A program made the position numbers and the translations under genes. From Colwellia sp. (GTDB lineage: Bacteria; Pseudomonadota; Gammaproteobacteria; Enterobacterales; Alteromonadaceae): a stretch of DNA of 39,764 nt. Positions 1-8,144 of the stretch are shown in pieces (positions within the stretch are counted from its first letter, which is position 1; the number at the start of each line of letters is the position of its first letter). The notes beneath the pieces were generated by a model, which ran no database searches, was not told the origin of the DNA, and was given only the letters and a program-made list of their open reading frames with translations. The stretch is from NCBI RefSeq assembly GCF_013214175.1, contig NZ_JABSPA010000013.1, positions 1 through 39,764 of the forward strand, in the 5' to 3' direction.

Positions 1-69
1 AAGAGGGATTGCTGTTAAATTTGAGTGCCAACAAGAGTAAATTGTGATTCTCCGAGCTTGCTCGGCAAA

Positions 70-160
70 TTTAACGCTAAGCTAAGCGGAAAAAAGCAGT
101 TGGCTATAATGCGCGAAGCGCAGCCAACTGTATTTTTTCCGTTTGAGCGCCTTGTTATAT
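70..160 (-). other. attC recombination site (isolated)
   Basis: A textbook integron attC palindrome. The outer boxes are AAC at 73-75 and GTT at 154-156. The inner arms are CGGAAAAAAGCAGTTGGCT (about 87-105) and AGCCAACTGTATTTTTTCCG (122-141), closed by a GCGC-rich loop (111-120). Read on the minus strand it runs AACAAGGCGC...TTAGCGTTA, the same polarity and inner motif (TATAGCCAACT on the right arm) as the attC sites at 36.9-38.5 kb. It belongs to the same attC family but lies more than 32 kb from the main array, so it is either the end of a neighbouring array to the left or a solitary cassette site. Confidence 0.85.
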
Positions 161-408
161 GCAGCACTGGTTAAACTAGATACTGCACGAATTTTATAGC
201 GCACGTTATAAAAACGCTACGCCGTGAATTTTTACGCTACACACAAAAGCTACAACAGAGTTAATAGCTTTGCCACCTTTGAAAAAGGTATAAAAAGGCA
301 AAAGCTTATTAGCGATAACACCCAACTCTTTTAGCGGAAAACGCTAGAATTCTCTAGCCCTAAAATGTAGTTTTTAAAAAGCATATAACAGTTTATTAAG
401 AGGCAAAA
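161..408. other. Gene-poor stretch with cassette debris
   Basis: No convincing gene. On the minus strand there is a reading frame of about 39 codons with only a TTG as possible start (about 323 down to the stop at about 204), which could be a decayed cassette gene. At 382-408 the plus strand reads CATATAACAGTTTATTAAG followed by AGGCAAAA, which closely resembles the R''-L'' half of the array attC sites (compare the reverse complement of 37036-37063), but no matching second half was found. I read this stretch as remnants of integron cassettes. Confidence 0.35.
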
Positions 409-563
409 CCCCTTCTTTCTACAAGATGAGATTAATCATCCCTAATTTTATAATGCTAAGAGATTACTTGATTGTTATCGACAGATCAATGAGTTAAAAA
501 TACTCACTTAACTGGTAGATGTGTGAAAGGCGGAAATATTCCCGCTTTATTGTAGAAAGAAGG
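409..563. repeat. Compact inverted-repeat element with nested hairpins (MITE or structured RNA)
   Basis: A perfect 14-bp inverted repeat, CCTTCTTTCTACAA (411-424) and TTGTAGAAAGAAGG (550-563), encloses about 125 bp that contains several smaller hairpins. These are GATGA/TCATC (425-429/436-440, directly abutting the closing stem), TTGAT/ATCAA (468-472/485-489), TGAGT/ACTCA (490-494/502-506, or alternatively AGTTAA/TTAACT 492-497/508-513), and AAAG-CGG/CCG-CTTT (526-533/542-548, with one bulged G). The multibranched layout suggests either a small non-autonomous mobile element or a folded RNA. No coding frame was seen, and no second copy was found in the window. Confidence 0.5.
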
Positions 564-571
564 AATACACA

Positions 572-595
572 GTAACTGTATAAGAATACAGTTAC
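572..595. other. Perfect 10-bp stem-loop
   Basis: GTAACTGTAT (572-581) pairs with ATACAGTTAC (586-595) around a 4-nt loop. It lies about 120 bp beyond the 3' end of the SGNH hydrolase gene and immediately beside the inverted-repeat element. No T-run follows on either strand, so a simple rho-independent terminator is not well supported. Confidence 0.4.
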
Positions 596-717
596 CATCA
601 GGCGTTTACTTATAATATTTCGCTATTAAAATACTATTGATAAAACTAAGTGAACTAACAAGTTCGATAAAATAAAATATCGCGGCACAGCTAACTGAAT
701 CGCGAATTGGCTTTAAT

Positions 718-1380
718 TTAGAGCATTTCATCTGCCATTCGCGCAATTTCAACACCAAGCTTCTGATGAGCATCTTCATCAAGGTGAATACCATCAATAT
801 TGCTCGCTGAGACCAGTTGTGCTGCATCAAGAAAAGCACACTGCTGTTCATTGGCAATAGCGCGGTATTGTTCAGAAAAATCATGTGTTTTTACCGCTTG
901 AATCGAACTAGTCAGCTTATTTTCGGCTGAGTTTTCGGTTCTCTGCTCGACTCTTTCTTCGGTTTTCTGCTCGGAGAGAAGCGGTGGCGCTACTAGTAAT
1001 ACTTGAGGAACTGGCAAGTCGAGGCGCAGGCATGTTGCTGTCATTAAATCGATTAGCTTTGATACGCCTCGAGATGCATCCTGTACTGTCGCTGAGGATT
1101 GTTGCAGAATGTCATTAGTTCCTAGCATTAATACCAGCACATCAACTGGAGAATGTGACTCCAAACATTGCGGTAAAAATGTCGCTCCATTTTTGTCTGC
1201 ACGGGCCGGATCGTCCACTATGGTTGTCCTGCCACTTAGCCCTTGCTCTATTACTCTCACGTCACAACCTAGCTGCTTTTGTAACACGCCTGTCCAACGC
1301 TTTTCGAAAGGGTATCGTGCCCCTGTACCGGGGACGTAGCCATAAGTATTTGAATCACCATAACATAACACTACTTTCAT
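718..1380 (-). CDS. SGNH/GDSL-family hydrolase (arylesterase/lipase-like)
   Basis: A 220-residue cytoplasmic SGNH hydrolase; no signal peptide is visible. The four family blocks are in order: block I YGDSN with the nucleophile Ser10, block II glycine in GLSG (Gly50), block III GTND (Gly87-Asn89), and block V DGIHLD with Asp196 and His199. Family members cleave esters, thioesters or acetyl groups; the substrate cannot be read from sequence. A Glu/Gln/Arg-rich insert at about 136-155 is unusual beside the compact core. The ATG follows a weak AGG. The gene stands alone, between the gene-poor left end and a small DUF6500-like gene. Confidence 0.85.
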   Translation of the reverse strand: MKVVLCYGDSNTYGYVPGTGARYPFEKRWTGVLQKQLGCDVRVIEQGLSGRTTIVDDPARADKNGATFLPQCLESHSPVDVLVLMLGTNDILQQSSATVQDASRGVSKLIDLMTATCLRLDLPVPQVLLVAPPLLSEQKTEERVEQRTENSAENKLTSSIQAVKTHDFSEQYRAIANEQQCAFLDAAQLVSASNIDGIHLDEDAHQKLGVEIARMADEML

Positions 1381-1525
1381 ATTTTTTAGCCTTTGTCCGA
1401 GTATTAGTTTACCAACATATAAAACCTAAAAAGACTTATCGATCTTGGCTAACATTTTTACAGGCGGAAGCTGACCAATGGCTAGTAATCCCACTTTTTT
1501 TTAATAGTTAAAGGCTAATCACAAG

Positions 1526-1744
1526 CTACTGCTCGGATATTACCAATGCTTTAATTTTTAGTGCTTTTTCAAAGTGGTCAAGTTTATGGGTGATGATCCA
1601 CCAGCTTGCCGCTTCCATCAATAATTCAGGGTCATCATTTTTATTAGCAAAAAATGCATAAAATGATAAACCGACATTAGTGCCCTTTAGGGCTATTTTT
1701 TTATCACACACAGCTATAATTTTTTCTTGTAAGCTCTTTTGCAT
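1526..1744 (-). CDS. Small DUF6500-like protein
   Basis: A 72-residue, mostly helical soluble protein without signal peptide or membrane segment. Its central stretch (NVGLSFYAFFANKNDDPELL and the following AASWW) matches my memory of the DUF6500 family of marine proteobacteria; this rests on recall only. The function is unknown. The ATG has a good AAAGGA ribosome site about 8 nt upstream. It lies between the SGNH hydrolase and the terminator of the large amidohydrolase, probably as its own unit. Confidence 0.6.
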   Translation of the reverse strand: MQKSLQEKIIAVCDKKIALKGTNVGLSFYAFFANKNDDPELLMEAASWWIITHKLDHFEKALKIKALVISEQ

Positions 1745-1818
1745 TCGTTAATTTCCTTTTAATGTATTTATTAGTACTTCAGTGCCTAACTCATTAACTA
1801 ACACTTCAATTAGGTAAA

Positions 1819-1849
1819 TAAAAAAGCCAGCAAGTTTACCTGCTGGCCT
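1819..1849 (-). terminator. Rho-independent terminator of the amidohydrolase gene
   Basis: GCCAGCA (1826-1832) pairs with TGCTGGC (1841-1847). On the minus strand the stem is followed by a run of six T. It sits about 40 bp past the stop codon of the TolB-amidohydrolase gene. Confidence 0.85.
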
Positions 1850-1886
1850 TGTTTTAACTGTTAACATTTACCAATGAAGCAAGCTT

Positions 1887-4800
1887 TTACTTGTCTTCAA
1901 AGTAGAACTTTTCACGTTTGTTATCATAGTTACCTATTTCATTCATGGTTTCAGCGTTATATAAACGGCCATTCACCATGGTGTGGGTAACTTTGTCACT
2001 TAAGCGAATGTCTTTACTAACATCACCGTCAATAACAATCATATCGGCAAGTTTACCCACTGTTAATGAGCCCAGATCTTTATCTAAACCAAGAGTTCTT
2101 GCTGGTGAAATAGTGGCAGTACGAATAGCTTGCAGTGGTGTCATACCACCCTGCGCCATCATCCACATTTCCCAGTGCATGGCTAAACCTTCACGTTGAC
2201 CGTGACCACCAGCGTTTACTTCAACACCTAAGTCCTGCATCTCTTTTGCCACTTTGGCGACATTAAAATGGTTATAGTGATGCAATGGCGCTTTTGGACG
2301 ACGCATCGAGCGAGGGTCTAAAAACTCACTTGGCACATATTTACTTAAGCGCGGATGTTCCCAAACATTAGTGGTATCGTACCAATAATTTTCACCTGAA
2401 ATACCGCCATAAGCAACACCCATAGTTGGCGTGTAAGCCATGTCAGATTGTGACCATAACTGCTTGATATCATCATAAATTTTAGCAGTAGAAATAGAGT
2501 GTTCTAAGGTGGTATGACCGTCAACAAGCATAGTTAAATTATGTTGCAGTAATGAGCCCCCTTCAGGCACAACCATCATTTCTAATTCACGTGCGGCTTG
2601 AATAAATTGCTGACGTTGATTACGACGTGGTTGGTTATAGCTTTTAACACTAAAGGCACCCGCTGCTTTTAAACGTTCAACGTGAAATTTAGCATCGTCC
2701 AGACTATCAACATGTGAGGTATAGCCAGGGATAGTAGCACCATATAAAATTGTACCAGTAGAGAATAAACGGGCGGCGACTATCTTACCGGCTTTTTGCA
2801 TTTCGCTAGCAGCAAAGAATTCAGTGGTATCGTTAGATGGATCATGAATTGATGTTACTCCTAACGCTAAACCAGCATAGTTTTTCCAGTTCTGCTGTGG
2901 AATAATTTCGTTACTGCCTTGTGAACCATGAGCATGGGCATCAATTAGTCCAGGCATAACGGTTTTTCCGGTAATATCAACTATGTAAGCATCACTTGGA
3001 ATTTTTACCTGTGCTTTAGTGCCAACGGCTTTGATTTTGTTACCTTCTACTAGCACAACGCCATTTTCGATAACTTGCTCACCTTCCATAGTGATCACTG
3101 TACCGCCAACAAAGGCAACACGACCCGATGGAATATCAACTTTTTGCTGGTAGCTTAAGTTAATCACTTTGACTTCGTTTTTAACATCACTCGCCGATTG
3201 TTCAGTCTCTTTAGCCTTTGTTTTACTGCTAGTTTTATCGCTATAAGTAGCCTTATCGCTGACATCGCTGCTGATTTCAAACAGGCCTTTTACTGAAGCT
3301 TGGTATAAGTCTGCACCTAGGCTCCAATAAAGCTCATTGGACCTACCATTCCAGTTAATACCTTCACCAGCACGTATTGATAACTGCTCTACCGGTAAAT
3401 TTTTCGCTTTAGGACCAATATCAATAACATCACCACGTTCTACCAATGGCGTAACAAATACTTTAAAGCGCTCGGCAAAAGCAAGGTAATTACCATCTGG
3501 CGATACACGGTATTCTGAGGCGAATTTACCTTGATATAACTTGGTATCATGTTGCCCATCTAAATCGATACGAGCAATATGCGGCGTTTTGCCATTGCGT
3601 GTAACATATATACGATCATTACGTGCGCCAAAGTGTGGTTGTAAACCGCTTTCTGTAACCAGTTCAGCCTTACCACCTTTCGCCGAAACCGCATAAATAC
3701 CAGGATTTAAGCCCCAAGTAGGGTCGATAATAGAGCCGCCGCTGATTTTACGATAAACCACGGTTTTACCATTAGGTGAGAAGCTGGGTTCAACATACTT
3801 TCCAGGCTCACGGGTAATAGTTTTACCTTTACCGCCTCGGCTTGAGACTACACGTACTTGACCTAAGTTTTTATCATCCCAGCTCACATAAACAATTTTT
3901 TTACCATCACGTGAAAAACTTGGGTTAAGCTCAAACTGACTTTTTTGTTTGGTTAAGCGTTTTGGTTTGCCATTTGGTAGGCTCTTGGTATAAAGCAAGC
4001 CCATGGACTCAAACACAGCAACTTTGCCATTGGGTGATACTTTGACATCACGTAGCATTTTGGTATCAAAGGTTTTTTGATCTAAGTCTTGCGAGAAACG
4101 CACAGCAGTTTGAATTTTCTTTTGTGTTTTAACATGAAATTCAATCACTTTAGCTTTTTTCGAATCCAGTGATAATTTATTAATTTTACCGCCGGCCCAA
4201 AAGACTAAACCATCACTTTCTGGGGTCCAAGCCATAGTAGGATAAACACCATGAATAGCCCAGGTCTCTTGCATATCACGATCTAAACCATCATAAACCT
4301 TGGTTTGTGCGCCACTCTTAAGATCATATAGATATAAGTTTGATTGAAAATCATCACGACTGATAAAAGCTAGGTACTTACCATCCGGTGAAAGTGTTGG
4401 TCTAATCGCGCCGCCTTTACCGGAAACAATGACTTTAATTTCGCCGGTTTCAAGCTCTAGGCGTTTAATTTTATAAATGCCCTTCACTGAGTCTTTTGAG
4501 TAATGGAAAGATTTACCTGGCGTAGCATCTTGAGAGAAGTAAACGTATTTACCGTCATGAGAGAATGCGGGTTCACCTAAATCTTTTTGCTCATTAGGAC
4601 GTTTGGTTAACATAATGCCATTGCCACCCGACTTATGATACATCCACACTTCACCAGCACCTAAAGAGCGCGTACCGGTGTAGTGCTTACGGCCAACCAA
4701 GTAATTACCATCAGGTGACCAAGCTGGACTATTTAATAACCGAAAAGTTTCAGTGGTTACCGCTTTAGCATCACTGCCATCGGCTTTCATTATCCATAAG

Positions 4801-5204
4801 TTATCGCCACCATCTTCATCTGATGTAAAGGCAATGTATTTACCATCTGGGCTAAAGCGTGGTTGCATTTGCCAAGCAATATCTGTCATCAATGCTTTAG
4901 CTTCACCGCCAGAGGCTGGCATAGTGTAAATATCTCCGAGCAAATCAAAAACAATGGTTTTTCCATCAGGACTTAAGTCAACATTCATCCAAGTACCTGA
5001 GCGAACATCAATGTTCGCTGTGGTAAATTCTCCTTGAGGCTCGTTAACAGACCATTTTGTTGCTACGTCTTTAGCAATAGTTTCGCTGGTGCTGGTTTCG
5101 TTAATGTTTGTATTTGATTGGGCAAAAGCAGTTGGCAATGCCAACAGTACACTTAGTGCTACACCTGAGAGCAGGAGCTTTTTTGACGATAGGATTTTCG
5201 ACAT
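1887..5204 (-). CDS. Secreted TolB-like beta-propeller / amidohydrolase fusion
   Basis: A 1,105-residue exported protein. I chose the ATG at 5204 because AAGGTAG lies 8 nt upstream; the upstream ATG at 5225 has no ribosome site. A Sec signal peptide (about 1-30, ending PTAFAQ) is followed by a long run of PD40/WD40-like propeller repeats (many copies of SPDGK with hydrophobic strands, roughly 50-620). A metal-dependent amidohydrolase domain follows (about 690-1090), with VMPGLIDAHAHG (metal-binding His near 755), GGHGQREG, and a C-terminal SLTVGKLADMIVID segment. Such fusions are known in Alteromonadales and Bacteroidetes as imidazolonepropionase-like or dipeptidase-like periplasmic enzymes. 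The exact substrate is unknown, but a peptide or cyclic amide fits the peptidase-rich surroundings. Confidence 0.88.
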   Translation of the reverse strand: MSKILSSKKLLLSGVALSVLLALPTAFAQSNTNINETSTSETIAKDVATKWSVNEPQGEFTTANIDVRSGTWMNVDLSPDGKTIVFDLLGDIYTMPASGGEAKALMTDIAWQMQPRFSPDGKYIAFTSDEDGGDNLWIMKADGSDAKAVTTETFRLLNSPAWSPDGNYLVGRKHYTGTRSLGAGEVWMYHKSGGNGIMLTKRPNEQKDLGEPAFSHDGKYVYFSQDATPGKSFHYSKDSVKGIYKIKRLELETGEIKVIVSGKGGAIRPTLSPDGKYLAFISRDDFQSNLYLYDLKSGAQTKVYDGLDRDMQETWAIHGVYPTMAWTPESDGLVFWAGGKINKLSLDSKKAKVIEFHVKTQKKIQTAVRFSQDLDQKTFDTKMLRDVKVSPNGKVAVFESMGLLYTKSLPNGKPKRLTKQKSQFELNPSFSRDGKKIVYVSWDDKNLGQVRVVSSRGGKGKTITREPGKYVEPSFSPNGKTVVYRKISGGSIIDPTWGLNPGIYAVSAKGGKAELVTESGLQPHFGARNDRIYVTRNGKTPHIARIDLDGQHDTKLYQGKFASEYRVSPDGNYLAFAERFKVFVTPLVERGDVIDIGPKAKNLPVEQLSIRAGEGINWNGRSNELYWSLGADLYQASVKGLFEISSDVSDKATYSDKTSSKTKAKETEQSASDVKNEVKVINLSYQQKVDIPSGRVAFVGGTVITMEGEQVIENGVVLVEGNKIKAVGTKAQVKIPSDAYIVDITGKTVMPGLIDAHAHGSQGSNEIIPQQNWKNYAGLALGVTSIHDPSNDTTEFFAASEMQKAGKIVAARLFSTGTILYGATIPGYTSHVDSLDDAKFHVERLKAAGAFSVKSYNQPRRNQRQQFIQAARELEMMVVPEGGSLLQHNLTMLVDGHTTLEHSISTAKIYDDIKQLWSQSDMAYTPTMGVAYGGISGENYWYDTTNVWEHPRLSKYVPSEFLDPRSMRRPKAPLHHYNHFNVAKVAKEMQDLGVEVNAGGHGQREGLAMHWEMWMMAQGGMTPLQAIRTATISPARTLGLDKDLGSLTVGKLADMIVIDGDVSKDIRLSDKVTHTMVNGRLYNAETMNEIGNYDNKREKFYFEDK

Positions 5205-5240
5205 AATGAGAACTACCTTATACATTTGTATTGTATGTTT

Positions 5241-5400
5241 TAACCCAATTCCATTAAATTATTGCCACTTGTGCGGGTTAAAATACGCCAAGACGGCGTT
5301 GCTCTTATTGCCAATAGACAGCTATTGGTCAATCAAGCGCCCTGCTTTGATTTATTTTCCCTATGCACAACAAGATGACGAACTTAATGAAACGGGTATT
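5241..5400. repeat. Interspersed repeat, copy 1 (MITE-like)
   Basis: About 160 bp of non-coding DNA that recurs at 7886-8046. Shared blocks include TAAAATACGCCAAG, GCTATTGGTCAATC, GCTTTGATT and CTTAATGAAACGGGTAT. The ends of this copy are imperfect inverted repeats (AACCCAATTCCATTAA on the left, TTAATGAAACGGGT on the right). It sits just upstream of the amidohydrolase start, so it may affect that gene's promoter. Confidence 0.7.
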
Positions 5401-5617
5401 AGCTGGACTAGCTAAATAACTGCTAGTACTTAATCATAAACACTAGCGAATTGTAAGGGAATTGAGCCGATTAACCGGTATGGTAAGTTGTATTACGCGA
5501 GGATAAAAATGCTGAGTTGTAAGGCCTTGTTGCCACTCATAAATTCGCTTTATAAATGAGCTGTTACTTGAACTAGTGCTTGAACTATTCGTTAAAGAAA
5601 GTTGCTAATGCTAGCGA

Positions 5618-6106
5618 CTAAAGAGTGCCTTGCCAATAACCGACATCAAGCCACTGGTTAAACTTAAAGCCGACTTCTTTAAAGTGAGCCACCTTTGCCA
5701 GAGAAAATTTCTCATGCACAGCAACACTAGCCGCATTGGGTAAAGTAATGCCGCCGATTACGCTATGAATGTTTCTATTTTTAAGCTCGGTAAACAATGC
5801 TTGATACAATTGAGTGCCCAGGCCTTTACCGCTCTGCTCTGGTGATAAATAGACGGTAACTTCAACAGAGAAACGATAGGAGAAACGTTCACGCCATTTA
5901 CTGGCATAAGCATAACCAAGTATTTCTCCAAGCTCGTCTTCTACGACAAGCCAAGGTAAATCCGCAGCGAGTACACTAGTGATACGCCGTTGCATCTCTG
6001 CTGCCGTTAAAATATCTTCTTCAAAAGTGATTACTGTATTAGCGATATAATAATTATAAATATCGCTAATGGCTTTAGCATCTTGCTCTTGTACAGCCCT
6101 GATCAT
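5618..6106 (-). CDS. GNAT N-acetyltransferase, phosphinothricin/L-amino-acid acyltransferase type
   Basis: A 162-residue cytoplasmic GNAT protein resembling the Pat/YncA (MnaT) branch. The N-terminus (IRAVQEQDAKAISDIYNYYI), the conserved TFEED segment, YAYASKWRERFSYRFSVEVTVYL, and the acetyl-CoA loop QSGKGLGTQLY (about 110-120) are all present, and the length is normal for the family. Family members acetylate amino groups of amino acids or analogues such as methionine derivatives and phosphinothricin. AGGA lies 6 nt before the ATG. It is followed by an unrelated secreted-protein gene on the same strand, 30 bp away in sequence but transcribed before it. Confidence 0.85.
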   Translation of the reverse strand: MIRAVQEQDAKAISDIYNYYIANTVITFEEDILTAAEMQRRITSVLAADLPWLVVEDELGEILGYAYASKWRERFSYRFSVEVTVYLSPEQSGKGLGTQLYQALFTELKNRNIHSVIGGITLPNAASVAVHEKFSLAKVAHFKEVGFKFNQWLDVGYWQGTL

Positions 6107-6136
6107 ATAAATTCCTGATGTCGATGAATCAAGCCA

Positions 6137-6607
6137 TTAACTACTGTAATGACGAATAACAGATATTTTACCCTTTTCAATTTCTAGCACCTCAAAAGTA
6201 CTGTTATTAATAATGATTTCTTGACCATTATCAGGATGTATCCCCTTCGCTTGAGTGTTAAATTTAATCATAATGACATTATTGCCATAGGCACTATTAG
6301 TCAACTGTGCTTGGTACTCGGTATGAATGCCCAAGTAATAACTCATGCCTTTACGCATCAGCGCCTTACCATCGGCAGCACGACTATCATCATTTGCATA
6401 AGGTAAATGCTGGTAACCGATATCATCGGTTAGATAAGATAAATAATGCTCTAAATCTTGCTTGCTAGCATTGGGCTTTTGCACCTTGGTCCAGGCAGTG
6501 AAATAGTCTTGAGTAAATTGTTCATAGTTGAAAGCTTTATCTTGTGCGCTGACCATAAGTGGCAAGGTTAATAAAACGCTGAGTAAACTTGATAGCAAAA
6601 ACTTCAT
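6137..6607 (-). CDS. Secreted NTF2/SnoaL-fold protein
   Basis: A 156-residue protein with a Sec signal peptide (about 1-21, ending MVSAQ). The mature part has the alpha-plus-beta pattern of SnoaL/NTF2-like proteins: helices with FTQDYFTAW, then YLTDDIGYQHLPY and strands ending in FEVLEIEKGKISVIRHYSS. No catalytic residues can be assigned. AGGA precedes the ATG by 6 nt. The GNAT gene lies 30 bp downstream on the same strand, so the two could be co-transcribed. Confidence 0.7.
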   Translation of the reverse strand: MKFLLSSLLSVLLTLPLMVSAQDKAFNYEQFTQDYFTAWTKVQKPNASKQDLEHYLSYLTDDIGYQHLPYANDDSRAADGKALMRKGMSYYLGIHTEYQAQLTNSAYGNNVIMIKFNTQAKGIHPDNGQEIIINNSTFEVLEIEKGKISVIRHYSS

Positions 6608-6694
6608 AAAATGTCCTTTTTCATTAGTAGTGGTAACTGTGCTTAGATAAATATTTACCAGTGACTAGCTTACCTTGTGCAGGTTAATACGGTT

Positions 6695-6880
6695 TTAATC
6701 ATTGTGAGTGTTTTTCAATTCGATATTAAGCGCTTTTATTTCCGCTTTACATCGGTCATTATCTTTTGTAGAACCTTTAGTACAAGGCGCTGAAGGGTCA
6801 CCACCAAAGTCTCTTTGTACGCTATAGTAAACGCAAGATGACAGCAAAAAAGTACAAGCCACAGCATATATAAATTTCAT
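6695..6880 (-). CDS. Small putative lipoprotein
   Basis: A 61-residue lipoprotein starting MKFIYAVACTFLLSSC, with a lipobox-like LSSC (Cys16). The mature part contains two further cysteines (APCTKG and DRCKAE) that could form a disulfide. The ATG at 6880 was chosen over an upstream one at 6979 because AAGGGA lies 6 nt before it and the signal peptide starts there. The function is unknown. Confidence 0.7.
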   Translation of the reverse strand: MKFIYAVACTFLLSSCVYYSVQRDFGGDPSAPCTKGSTKDNDRCKAEIKALNIELKNTHND

Positions 6881-7180
6881 GTTAAATCCCTTAATAAGAA
6901 GTACTAGCGTTGAAACGTCACTAGCAGGCACGAATACTTGTTTTAAACTAGTGCCGAGATAATTAATGCCGATGAGCAAAGTTAGACTTCAACATTATTA
7001 TCAAACTGATAAAGCAGACTACGCTGTCGTTGCTAAAAAAGGAAGCAAGAAATTACACAGCCATTTCATTTAACTAGGCGTTCTTTAGGGGGCATTGAGC
7101 AACTTAAAATAAGTGTAGGGGTTTGTAGGGAGTGATTAGTCTGTTGATAGTGTTTGATCAATAAATAGTGAATTAATTTT

Positions 7181-7720
7181 CTAACATTCACTGGTTTCAA
7201 TAGTGATAACTGGTTTTTTTGGTGTGCCATTTTCGCTGTTTTCATATCTAACATGACATTTAATCGTTGATTTTTGATCATAATCATCAATCAAGAAAAT
7301 ATAGATGTAGTTATTAGCCGTTGATTTGTCGGTGAAGAAAGGAGCCGCATTACGGTTTCTATTGGCGGTATTACGATCTACAGCATCTATTTCTAACCAA
7401 GCTTTTACTTGTGCATTTAATTTAATAAAGCTATCTCGACCACGAACTGAGGGATAACCATTATAAAGTGGAATTTCAACATCAGCGATTTGAATTACCC
7501 CAATGCCTAAATGCTCATTATCAATGATCGCACGAGAATTAATAAGTTGTAAGCCACTGGCCATTGCCCCGCCAACAGCTTCTAGTGTTGCTGCCCTAGA
7601 GTCACCGGTTAAATCAATAAATTTAGGTGCAGCCGTTACCGCTAATATGCCTAAAATAACAATAACCACAATGAGCTCAATTAAGGTAAATCCATGTGTT
7701 CTGTTTCTTAACTGTGCCAT
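7181..7720 (-). CDS. Type IV prepilin, MSHA-pilin-like
   Basis: A 179-residue type IV pilin-like protein. The prepilin peptidase site is HG^FTLIE, with the conserved Glu at mature position 5 (Glu15 of the precursor), followed by the hydrophobic helix IVVIVILGILAVTAAPKFI. The early mature region (LTGDSRAATLEAVGGAMASG) resembles MshA and other MSHA pilins. There is a Cys pair near the C-terminus (KCHV and SEC), as in disulfide-loop pilins. No other pilus assembly genes are nearby, so it is an orphan pilin dependent on machinery elsewhere. AGGG precedes the ATG. Confidence 0.85.
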   Translation of the reverse strand: MAQLRNRTHGFTLIELIVVIVILGILAVTAAPKFIDLTGDSRAATLEAVGGAMASGLQLINSRAIIDNEHLGIGVIQIADVEIPLYNGYPSVRGRDSFIKLNAQVKAWLEIDAVDRNTANRNRNAAPFFTDKSTANNYIYIFLIDDYDQKSTIKCHVRYENSENGTPKKPVITIETSEC

Positions 7721-7885
7721 GTACCCTGCTAACCCTAAATTATCTTAATACTATTTTCTGTGAAGTATTATAATCGCTCCGGATAAGATTAATTGTAACC
7801 ACTTGTTATTCTTTGTTATATTTAAAATACTTTGCTCATAGCTTACTTATTGTCTTCTGTACCATTTTGTTGATGTGCACTTTCT
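7721..7885. other. Intergenic, upstream of the pilin gene
   Basis: AT-rich non-coding DNA between the pilin start and the repeat copy at 7886. It probably carries the pilin promoter, but I could not pick a convincing -35/-10 pair. No small gene was seen. Confidence 0.4.
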
Positions 7886-8046
7886 AAAATTATTTATCGT
7901 TGCATTATTGCGCAACTGCGTGAGGTAAAATACGCCAAGGCGACTTTGCTCTCAATTACACACGCCCGCTATTGGTCAATCGAGCGCCTGCTTTGATTAG
8001 TTTTTCCAGTACACAACAAGATCACAAACTTAATGAAACGGGTATA
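7886..8046. repeat. Interspersed repeat, copy 2 (MITE-like)
   Basis: The second copy of the element at 5241-5400, in the same orientation. The shared blocks are in the same order and the right end is again CTTAATGAAACGGGTAT. The left end has diverged from copy 1. It lies between the pilin gene and the DUF349 terminator. Confidence 0.7.
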
Positions 8047-8050
8047 AACC

Positions 8051-8094
8051 AAAAAAATCAGTTTGCCTCTTGGTAAAGAAGTAAACTGATTTTT
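8051..8094 (-). terminator. Rho-independent terminator of the DUF349 gene
   Basis: AAAAATCAGTTT (8053-8064) pairs with AAACTGATTTTT (8083-8094). On the minus strand the stem ends in a run of seven T. It lies about 50 bp past the DUF349 stop codon. T residues also follow on the plus strand, so it could act in both directions. Confidence 0.8.
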
Positions 8095-8144
8095 AGTTAT
8101 CTGTTCGCTAGGTCTTCGCTAAATAGCGATACTTCTAAAAAACG

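Noticed and set aside
606..884. Open frame of 92 codons on the minus strand overlapping the 3' end of the SGNH hydrolase gene
   Set aside because: It overlaps the conserved end of a clear SGNH hydrolase, has no family resemblance and its composition looks like an out-of-frame shadow.
7066..7290. Minus-strand frame overlapping the end of the pilin gene
   Set aside because: It overlaps the pilin C-terminus in another frame. I considered whether it could be a frameshifted pilin end, but the pilin already ends in a plausible Cys-containing tail.
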